33,334 nucleotides of DNA from Candidatus Omnitrophota bacterium (lineage in GTDB: Bacteria; Hinthialibacterota; Hinthialibacteria; OLB16), in contig JACKFH010000040.1 in assembly GCA_020632575.1 (NCBI GenBank), positions 1 through 33,334 on the forward strand, given 5' to 3'. Below are positions 24,941-31,276 of this stretch, one piece after another. Numbering within the stretch: the stretch's first letter is position 1; every line of letters begins with the position of its first letter. The notes under the pieces are model-generated. The model was not told the DNA's origin, made no database searches, and was given only the letters and a program-made list of their open reading frames with translations. The translations under genes and the position numbers were made by a program.

Positions 24941-25785
24941 GCGAGAGCGTGGTGACCTCGACCATCCCAGGAGGGACAAGTGTGGTTTCAGCCCTAAGGC
25001 GGGATTGGCCCGTCTATATTCTTGTCCTTTGGGTGCTTGCCGCGCTGTTGATTCCGGAGATCTGGCCGGACAGTTATTTCGAAACCAATTATGACGCCGC
25101 TTTGGAGGGCCCAAGCCTCCGTCATCCCATGGGGACCGACCCCTTGGGACGGGACCTGTTTGTGAGAGTCTGGATGGGCGCGAGGATCTCTCTGGCTATA
25201 GCCGCACTTTCCCGCCTCCTCGCGTTGGTTCTAGGAACACTCTTGGGTGGTTGGGCGGGATACCGAGGCGGATGGTTGGACCTCGCGGTGATGCGTGTTG
25301 TCGATGTCATGCTAGCCTTTCCCTCGCTCCTGCTCGCAGTCGCCCTTGTGGCGCTTTGGGGGCCGAGTCTGGTTTCTCTCTTTGTCGCCATCGGAATCGC
25401 GAGCTGGGCCGAGATCGCACGCCTTATGCGCGCTCAGGTGCTCTCGGTCAAAACAACCGAATATGTTCAGGCGGCGGGCGCACTCGGTTGCGAACCCATC
25501 CCGCTCTTCTTCCGACACATCCTTCCGAATTGTCTGACTCCCGTCCTGGTCTGGACCACCACCGGCATGGCGGGCGCGATCCTTGCCGAGGCGGGTCTTT
25601 CGTTCCTCGGTCTCGGAGTCGAGCCTCCGCTCCCCTCTTGGGGCGCCTTGATTGCTCAGGGGTGGGATGAGGTCCTCCGGGCCCCCTGGCTCACCTTCTT
25701 TCCCGGCCTTGCCCTCGCCATCACTGTCATCCTTTTCAACGTGGTCGGCGACCGATTGAGAGAGGGATGGGACCCACTCCAGTGA
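24937..25785 (+). CDS. ABC transporter permease, Dpp/Opp C type
   Basis: The 282-aa product starts at ATG 24937, overlapping the previous stop as ATGA. OppC-type features are present: one TM, then SLRHPMGTDPLGRDLFVRVW, then five TMs with the EAA loop VQAAGALGCEPIPLFFRHIL, and the late LSFLGLGVEPPLPSWGALI. It pairs with the B-type permease to form the transmembrane channel. No substrate-binding protein or ATPase gene lies nearby, so these partners must be elsewhere. An intrinsic terminator follows directly after the stop codon. Confidence 0.94.
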   Translation: MSESVVTSTIPGGTSVVSALRRDWPVYILVLWVLAALLIPEIWPDSYFETNYDAALEGPSLRHPMGTDPLGRDLFVRVWMGARISLAIAALSRLLALVLGTLLGGWAGYRGGWLDLAVMRVVDVMLAFPSLLLAVALVALWGPSLVSLFVAIGIASWAEIARLMRAQVLSVKTTEYVQAAGALGCEPIPLFFRHILPNCLTPVLVWTTTGMAGAILAEAGLSFLGLGVEPPLPSWGALIAQGWDEVLRAPWLTFFPGLALAITVILFNVVGDRLREGWDPLQ

Positions 25786-25810
25786 CCCACACCCCTGTGG
25801 TGTGGGTTTC
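25786..25810 (+). terminator. Intrinsic terminator after the DppC-like gene
   Basis: CCCACACC pairs perfectly with GGTGTGGG across CCTGT, followed by TTTCGTCT. It begins at the base after the stop codon. Confidence 0.75.
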
Positions 25811-25822
25811 GTCTGCATAGCG

Positions 25823-25838
25823 ACGGGTTTTAACCCGT
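25823..25838. repeat. Hairpin repeat ACGGGTT/AACCCGT
   Basis: This is a near-continuous inverted repeat with a two-base loop, flanked by ATAGC and GCTAT outer arms (25817-25849). It is an intergenic hairpin between convergent genes, possibly a dispersed repeat or the terminator of the opposing gene. Confidence 0.45.
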
Positions 25839-25856
25839 TGCGGGCTATAATCGGAT

Positions 25857-27317
25857 CTATTCCGCCCTCAAAACCTCCTCGTTCAGTATCTCCCCCGCCA
25901 CGCTGTGGTGCCGGAAGGTCAGGGTCGGTTTGCCATCCGCTCGGTCAACAGTCCCCGAAAGGAATCCGCCGCAAATGTTCAAGTATCTGTGCATGTCCGA
26001 TCGATCCTCCTGAGAGAATCCACCGGCATGGGCTTCCGAGGTCGGACCGCTGCAAAATTCCTTGACCCCGGTTTTCGGATCGACTGACACGTATTGCCAG
26101 TGACGATCCCCGCACACCACATACATGTTCTTCTGCTTGCTGATGAATTGACGGATGAGATCTCCCTCGTATTTGAAATCTCTATTGGCGTGATTGTCGT
26201 GCTTGTTTTCCCGATCGGGTCCGACGATCGGGGTGGGACTGATAAGCAAACGGAACGCGGCGTCCGATTCCTCGACCGTCCGCTTGAACCACTCCATCTG
26301 CTCCTTCCCCCAAATGGTCTTCTCGGGCCCGTCGGGCATGTCGTTGGGGCTGCGGTAATCTCGACCCTCCACCAGCCAGATTTGGAGGTCCTTTCCCCAT
26401 CGATAGGTTCGATAGGTTTTTTCGCCCATGGGCACTTGTTCAAGATAGATCGCCTGCCCCTCCTCGAAAGTGAAATCTCCCATCTTGTTGTTTTCCATGG
26501 TCGGCCAACAATCGTTCTGCCAGGTGTCGTGATCGTCCTTGATGAAATAACTCGGAGTCCGGTTATGAAAAGCGCGTTGAAAAGGCATTCCGTAGATCCG
26601 ATTCCATTTGAAACGAGCCAATTCGACAGAGAGCGCCTGAGGCCCCGCCTTGTCGTAATAAAGAATGTCTCCCGTATGGACAAAGAAATTCGGGTTGAGT
26701 TGGGACATGACCGGGTAGATCTGGTGTCCCAGTTCGGGGTTGTCCCGACGGTGGTATTCCTGGCCCGTCACCACGGTGAAAACGACTCTCTCGGGTTTGT
26801 CATCGACCTGAGCGGTCTTAAGAACGCCCTTCACCTTGGAACTCTCCTCCGACTGAAGGTCGCTCTTTCCCTCGCTCACGAAATGATAAGTCGTGTCCGG
26901 CTCCAGGTTGGTCAACAGAAACTGATGGGTGAAATCCCTATCCGGATCGACCTGGGCCCATTCGGTCTCGATCACTTGATCCGTGTGGTTTTCCGGCCAG
27001 ACCTTCAGCCGCACCCAACCCTCCGCCCCGGGAGTTACTCGGTCCATCTCCTCCAGGGTGTGACCCTCTGGAATCTGAGGACCGGGGTAATAGCGGCGAT
27101 CCGGGTTGTTCGGGTCACGCTCGTAATTGACCAGTGGGAACTCGAGACCGTCACTCTTCGACTCGGCTTCGCGAGTCAGCCGTGTCCAGATGATCGCGCT
27201 GTTGGAGTCGACCTCCCCGATCTTGATTCCATTCGCCTGATAGGGAACCGCCGCTGCGAAAACCATGGGCCATGCAAGCAGCACTCCAAATAACAGAGAC
27301 ACTCGAGACTTGTTCAT
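25857..27317 (-). CDS. Secreted PhoD-like phosphodiesterase/alkaline phosphatase
   Basis: The 486-aa product has a signal peptide (1-22) and an ATG with AGGAGGAGGA upstream. An N-terminal fibronectin-like domain (28-170) precedes the metallophosphatase domain. PhoD-family motifs are present: FFVHTGDILYYD (H214, D217), FIKDDHDTWQND (D261, H263, D264), LVEGRDYRSPN and VVCGDRHWQY (D404, H406). The family hydrolyses phosphomonoesters or phosphodiesters with Fe and Ca. Some members act on other substrates, so the exact one is uncertain. It stands alone, convergent with the permease pair and divergent from RidA. It would be extracytoplasmic. Confidence 0.88.
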   Translation of the reverse strand: MNKSRVSLLFGVLLAWPMVFAAAVPYQANGIKIGEVDSNSAIIWTRLTREAESKSDGLEFPLVNYERDPNNPDRRYYPGPQIPEGHTLEEMDRVTPGAEGWVRLKVWPENHTDQVIETEWAQVDPDRDFTHQFLLTNLEPDTTYHFVSEGKSDLQSEESSKVKGVLKTAQVDDKPERVVFTVVTGQEYHRRDNPELGHQIYPVMSQLNPNFFVHTGDILYYDKAGPQALSVELARFKWNRIYGMPFQRAFHNRTPSYFIKDDHDTWQNDCWPTMENNKMGDFTFEEGQAIYLEQVPMGEKTYRTYRWGKDLQIWLVEGRDYRSPNDMPDGPEKTIWGKEQMEWFKRTVEESDAAFRLLISPTPIVGPDRENKHDNHANRDFKYEGDLIRQFISKQKNMYVVCGDRHWQYVSVDPKTGVKEFCSGPTSEAHAGGFSQEDRSDMHRYLNICGGFLSGTVDRADGKPTLTFRHHSVAGEILNEEVLRAE

Positions 27318-27480
27318 CGTTTCATCCTCCTCCTGTCCAAGGACTCACCGGAGTCTTGAACGCCTTCCGCACCTATGAAGATCGCATTTTTTTTGAAGGG
27401 GTTCCACCGGTCTCCTCAAAGCGTTAATTTCGAGCCTCTTCCGAACGCGCGATCGAACGGATGCATGAAAGGATAGATCG
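27318..27480. promoter_or_regulatory. Divergent promoter region between PhoD-like and RidA genes
   Basis: This 163-bp gap contains a run of T (27387-27394) and TTAATT (27424-27429). No hexamer pair with good spacing could be identified. It must carry promoters for both genes. Confidence 0.35.
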
Positions 27481-27873
27481 ATGTCCCAGATCCCATTTGA
27501 AGTCATTACCGGTTCAGGAGTGCCGACCAGTCATCTCCCCTTTTCGGCGGGAGCCCAAGTGGGGGATCTCATTTTCGTATCGGGCCAGGCCTCCGTGGAT
27601 GAGACGGGGACCATCATTAATGACACCTTCGAGGGCGAGATGCGGCGTTCCATCGAGAATGTCAAGAAAGTCCTTGCGGGCGCGGGTCTGACCCTCCGGG
27701 ACGTCGTTCATACAAGGAATTATATCGGAAGCCAAAAAGATCTCGGTCGCTACAACGAGATCTATCGCGAATACTTCGACGACCCTTTCCCCGCGCGAAT
27801 GACCCTCATGGAATGCCTGGGCGATCTCCTCAAATACGAGATCGAAGTCATCGCGGTGGCGAGGAAAGGGTAG
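27481..27873 (+). CDS. RidA-family enamine/imine deaminase
   Basis: The 130-aa product starts at ATG 27481 with GAAAGGA upstream. Length and motifs fit the RidA/YjgF/UK114 family: FSAGAQVGDLIFVSGQ (21-36) and the active-site arginine in FPARMTLMECL (R106). It closes with KYEIEVIAVA (E120). RidA removes reactive enamine or imine intermediates made by PLP-dependent enzymes and protects isoleucine and related pathways. Its neighbour, citramalate synthase, is an isoleucine enzyme on the same strand, 97 bp downstream. A promoter lies between them. Confidence 0.92.
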   Translation: MSQIPFEVITGSGVPTSHLPFSAGAQVGDLIFVSGQASVDETGTIINDTFEGEMRRSIENVKKVLAGAGLTLRDVVHTRNYIGSQKDLGRYNEIYREYFDDPFPARMTLMECLGDLLKYEIEVIAVARKG

Positions 27874-27888
27874 TCTCTGGAGTCAATC

Positions 27889-27917
27889 TTTCCACCGCCA
27901 AGGCCGAAACCTATAAT
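27889..27917 (+). promoter_or_regulatory. Sigma70-type promoter for cimA
   Basis: TTTCCA (27889-27894, four of six matches) and a perfect TATAAT (27912-27917) are separated by 17 bases. Transcription would begin near 27924, giving a leader of about 47 nt. Confidence 0.65.
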
Positions 27918-27933
27918 ACGGCAATTGAATTCA

Positions 27934-27952
27934 TTGGGGATTTAAGCCCCAA
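27934..27952 (+). promoter_or_regulatory. Hairpin in the cimA leader
   Basis: TTGGGG pairs with CCCCAA across a seven-base loop. It lies just after the predicted transcription start and before AAGGA (27954-27958), so it could mask the ribosome site. It could also be a short intergenic repeat. Confidence 0.4.
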
Positions 27953-27970
27953 CAAGGACCAAACAATCAA

Positions 27971-29530
27971 ATGTCACCCAAGAAAAAAACAGTCGAAATC
28001 ATGGACACCACCCTCCGCGATGGCGAACAGACCAGCGGAGTTTCACTCACCGGGCATGAGAAACTCACAATCGCCCAACTTCTGATTGAGGGGGTTCGAG
28101 CCGACCGAATCGAAATTGCGAGTGCGCGGGTCTCTGAGGGCGAACGTCAATCGGTGTCACGGATTATGGAGTGGGCAAATTCTCAGGGAGAGGGTCATCG
28201 GGTCGAGTGTCTCGGTTTCACCGACCACAAGGGGTCCGCCGATTGGCTGCTCTCCGCCGGATGCAAGGTGATGAATCTGCTGACCAAAGGGTCGCTTCAT
28301 CATCTGGAAGGGCAGCTCCGGAAGACCCCGAAACAACATGTCGCGGACATTGCTAAAACAGTGGAGTACTGTGTCTCCAATGGCATCGCCGTCAATGTGT
28401 ATTTCGAGGATTGGTCCAATGGGTGTCTTAACTCGCCGGACTATGTGAACTATCTCTACGAGGCGTGTCTCGATATCCCGTTCACAAGGATCATGCTCCC
28501 GGACACCTTGGGGGTTCTGAATCCGAACCAAGTCACTGAGTTTGTGGGCGACGCGATCGGGAAGCTGAACAAGTTCCGAATCGATTTCCATGGCCACAAC
28601 GATTACGGTTTCGCCACCGCGAACTCCCTAGCCGCGGTCCTCGCCGGAGCGGATGGGATCCATTGCACCTTGAATGGTCTCGGCGAAAGGGCGGGGAACA
28701 CCTGCCTCGATGAAGTCGCCGTGGCCATCGAGGATCACACGGACCGGAAGACTCGCATCAACCTGAAGCGTCTCAAAGAGGTCAGCAAATTGATCGAGGC
28801 CCTCACCGGTCTGCGGATCTCCGACAACAAGCCGATCACCGGAGACAATGTCTTCACCCAGACCGCCGGCATCCACGCCGACGGGGACAAGAAGGGCAAC
28901 CTCTATGAAAGCCGCCTCAATCCCAAACGCTTTGGACGCGATCGTGAGTACGCTCTGGGTAAACTCTCCGGAAGAGCCAACATCGATTTAAACCTCCGCA
29001 AGATGGGTATCGAACTGACCGAGGAGCAGAAGAAGAAACTTCTGGACAAGGTTATCGAACTCGGGGACAACAAGAAGGTGGTGACTAAGGACGATATCCC
29101 CTTCCTGCTCACCGAACTCTTGGAGACACCCGAAGAGCGTTCCTTCGAAATCCTGAATAGTGTGCTGGTTTCCAGTCAGGGTCTTTCCGCCACGGCTGCG
29201 GTGAGAGTTCGTTATCGGGATGGAGTTTACGAGGCCAATGGTTTGGGCAACGGCGGATACGATGCGTTCATGACCGCTTTGCGCAGTATCGAGGAGCGAT
29301 TCGATTTCGAGATTCCGGCGGTGGGCGATTACGAGGTCCACATTCCACCCGGAGGGAAGTCCGACGCCTTGGTCGAAACCACGATCACCTGGGCCAATGG
29401 CCTCCGCACCCGTGGTGTCGATTCCGACCAGATCATGGCCGCCATCGAAGCCACTTCCCGGATGATGAACCTGATGGACCGTCAAAAAGGGATGGTCAAG
29501 AAAAAAGATAAAAGCAAGACGCGGGTTTAA
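27971..29530 (+). CDS. cimA: (R)-citramalate synthase, Leptospira type
   Basis: The 519-aa product condenses pyruvate with acetyl-CoA to citramalate, giving 2-oxobutyrate for isoleucine without threonine deaminase. It has an HMGL-like TIM barrel (9-275) with DTTLRDGEQ (R16, D17), LLTKGSLHHLE, VNVYFEDWSNG and FHGHNDYG. A LeuA-type regulatory domain follows (about 400-505; GGYDAFMTAL, IPPGGKSDALVETTITW). Alignment from memory to the characterised Leptospira interrogans enzyme needs no gap in the first 150 residues. The three residues reported to select pyruvate there, Leu81, Leu104 and Tyr144, are all present at the same numbers. Isopropylmalate synthase or homocitrate synthase is therefore less likely. 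A promoter and leader hairpin lie upstream. Confidence 0.88.
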   Translation: MSPKKKTVEIMDTTLRDGEQTSGVSLTGHEKLTIAQLLIEGVRADRIEIASARVSEGERQSVSRIMEWANSQGEGHRVECLGFTDHKGSADWLLSAGCKVMNLLTKGSLHHLEGQLRKTPKQHVADIAKTVEYCVSNGIAVNVYFEDWSNGCLNSPDYVNYLYEACLDIPFTRIMLPDTLGVLNPNQVTEFVGDAIGKLNKFRIDFHGHNDYGFATANSLAAVLAGADGIHCTLNGLGERAGNTCLDEVAVAIEDHTDRKTRINLKRLKEVSKLIEALTGLRISDNKPITGDNVFTQTAGIHADGDKKGNLYESRLNPKRFGRDREYALGKLSGRANIDLNLRKMGIELTEEQKKKLLDKVIELGDNKKVVTKDDIPFLLTELLETPEERSFEILNSVLVSSQGLSATAAVRVRYRDGVYEANGLGNGGYDAFMTALRSIEERFDFEIPAVGDYEVHIPPGGKSDALVETTITWANGLRTRGVDSDQIMAAIEATSRMMNLMDRQKGMVKKKDKSKTRV

Positions 29531-29581
29531 GCACGCGGGGTCTTCCACCATCCTCCCGGTGATGTCAAACTCTGCGCCTGT

Positions 29582-29599
29582 GCCGTCCGATGGGACGGC
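29582..29599 (+). terminator. Hairpin after cimA
   Basis: GCCGTCC pairs perfectly with GGACGGC across GATG, followed by GTTTGGG. It lies 52 bp after the cimA stop. The weak T-tract makes it a probable but not certain terminator. Confidence 0.5.
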
Positions 29600-29635
29600 G
29601 TTTGGGTACTCATTGCCGGGCGGGAAGGCTTGCTC

Positions 29636-31108
29636 ATGACTTTCATCGATTTCGTCATTGTGTTCGTTTACCTGGTGGCGACTCTGACCGCCGGGATCAT
29701 GGTTCGCAAATATGTCGGCAAGGTCGAGCATTTCATCGTCGCCGGTCGCGAGATGAATCTCTATCTCGGTATCGCCTCCCTCGCCGCCACCGAATTCGGA
29801 ATCATCACCTGCATGTATACCGCCCAAAATGGGTACGATAAAGGCTTCTCGGGCGCCGCCCCCGGAGTGCTGACCGCCATCGCGATGTTCGTGGTCGGTT
29901 GGACCGGGTTCTGCATCAAACCGATGCGCGACGCGGGCGTGATGACCATCCCGGAACTATTCGAAGTGCGCTTCGGTCCGCGCGTTCGCTGGTTGAGCGG
30001 CGTGGTCATCGTCCTGGGCGGTCTTCTGAACATGGGCGTCTTCCTCCGAGTCGGCGGGGAATTCCTGGTCGTGGTCTGTGGAATCGAACTGCAGTACCTG
30101 GTCTGGATGATGACCGCCATGCTCATTCTCGTGGCCTTTTATACGATCCTGGGCGGTATGCTTTCCGTGTTGGTCACCGATTTTCTCCAGTTCCTGGTGA
30201 TGAGTGTCGGCATGCTGTTGGTCACTCTTCTCATTCTCTACCAGGTCGGTTGGAGCGCCTTGGTCGATGCGGTCACTGAGCACCACGGGACCGGAGGATT
30301 TAACCCGGTTACCAGCGCGGACGCCGGCTGGCCTTATGTCATCTTCAATGGAATGCTCGCGCTCGCCATCGTTCTGACCTGGCAGACCAATGTTCAGAGA
30401 TTGCTCTCCTCGAAAGACACCAAAACGGGCCAGCGGATTTACATGGGAACCAGCTTCTTCTTCGTCTGCCGATTCCTGCTCCCAGCGGTTTGGGGAATCG
30501 CCGCCCTCGCCATGCTTACCCCCGATCAACAGGAAGGTATCAAAGAGACCACTCAACTCGCGATGCCGATGTTCCTCGCGACTGCGGTCCCGGCGGGCCT
30601 GATGGGCATCCTGATCGCCGCGATGCTGGCGGCGGATATGTCCACCGACGCGGCCTACATGCTCACTTGGGCGAGTGTCATCTACAACGATATTCTCGCG
30701 GGTTGGCGGAAGAGGCGAAACTGGACGGACGCCTTCGGGATCTTTGTGAACCGAATGATTATCGCCTGCATCGGGCTTTTCCTGCTGGTGTTCGGTCTGT
30801 GGTACCAACCGAACATCCCCATCTGGGATTACCTGACCGTGACCGGGACCATCTACCTTTCGAGCATGTCGGTGTTGATGATCGCCTGTTGTTACTGGAA
30901 GGGCGCCAACAATTGGGGCGCCACCGGCGCGATCTTTTTTGGCGCGGTCACTCCTCTTGCTTACTTGGTCATGGAGAAAATGGAATCCACCGCGGATTTC
31001 GCCGAGAAAATCGGTCCCCACTACTCCGGCATTCTCACCTTCTTATTGGTCGCCGCCGCCATGGTGCTCGGATCCTTATTGAAACCCGCCGAAAGGAGCG
31101 CGTCATGA
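29636..31108 (+). CDS. Sodium:solute symporter family (SSS/SLC5) transporter
   Basis: I chose ATG 29636, seven bases after GGAAGG; the frame opens at TTG 29630. The product is 490 aa with about 12-13 TM helices and the family's core order. EHFIVAGREMNLYLGIASLAATEFG (about 31-55) is the typical first motif, with the unwound first helix. LLSSKDTKTGQRI and MLAADMSTDAAYMLTWAS are the typical later loops. These proteins import sugars, amino acids or other solutes with Na+; the substrate cannot be read. A 49-aa one-TM gene overlaps the stop codon, and it has the look of a small accessory subunit. Cross-overlapping ORFs on the other strand are shadows. Confidence 0.92.
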   Translation: MTFIDFVIVFVYLVATLTAGIMVRKYVGKVEHFIVAGREMNLYLGIASLAATEFGIITCMYTAQNGYDKGFSGAAPGVLTAIAMFVVGWTGFCIKPMRDAGVMTIPELFEVRFGPRVRWLSGVVIVLGGLLNMGVFLRVGGEFLVVVCGIELQYLVWMMTAMLILVAFYTILGGMLSVLVTDFLQFLVMSVGMLLVTLLILYQVGWSALVDAVTEHHGTGGFNPVTSADAGWPYVIFNGMLALAIVLTWQTNVQRLLSSKDTKTGQRIYMGTSFFFVCRFLLPAVWGIAALAMLTPDQQEGIKETTQLAMPMFLATAVPAGLMGILIAAMLAADMSTDAAYMLTWASVIYNDILAGWRKRRNWTDAFGIFVNRMIIACIGLFLLVFGLWYQPNIPIWDYLTVTGTIYLSSMSVLMIACCYWKGANNWGATGAIFFGAVTPLAYLVMEKMESTADFAEKIGPHYSGILTFLLVAAAMVLGSLLKPAERSAS

Positions 31109-31254
31109 CCACAATCTGGGGAATCCTCCTAATCGCTTGTCTCATCTGGTATTCGGTTGTCACCGGCTATGTGGCGGTGAAGGGCGCGAAGGACATTCGG
31201 TCGATGTTGGATCACCTCAAAGGGAATTCCTCCGAGCCAGGTTCGGAGGATTAA
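31105..31254 (+). CDS. 49-aa one-TM partner of the symporter
   Basis: ATG 31105 overlaps the symporter stop (ATGA), with GAAAGGAG upstream. One TM helix (4-24) is followed by a charged, amphipathic tail (GAKDIRSMLDHLKG). This tight coupling and size resemble the small accessory subunits known beside some SSS transporters. I cannot assign a named family. Confidence 0.7.
   Translation: MTTIWGILLIACLIWYSVVTGYVAVKGAKDIRSMLDHLKGNSSEPGSED
31228..31250 (+). terminator. Hairpin at the 3' end of the small gene
   Basis: TCCTCCGA pairs perfectly with TCGGAGGA across seven bases, ending two bases before the TAA stop. It lies inside the coding sequence at a convergent junction. No T-run follows, so it is a possible transcript end only. 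Confidence 0.4.
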
Positions 31255-31276
31255 CCCCGGATACCCTACTGATTAC

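Noticed and set aside
26094..27293. 399-aa plus-strand ORF opposite the PhoD-like gene
   Set aside because: The minus strand carries a full signal peptide and metallophosphatase motifs; this is a shadow.
29957..31021. 354-aa minus-strand ORF opposite the symporter
   Set aside because: It is highly charged, His/Asp/Glu-rich antisense sequence of a TM protein.
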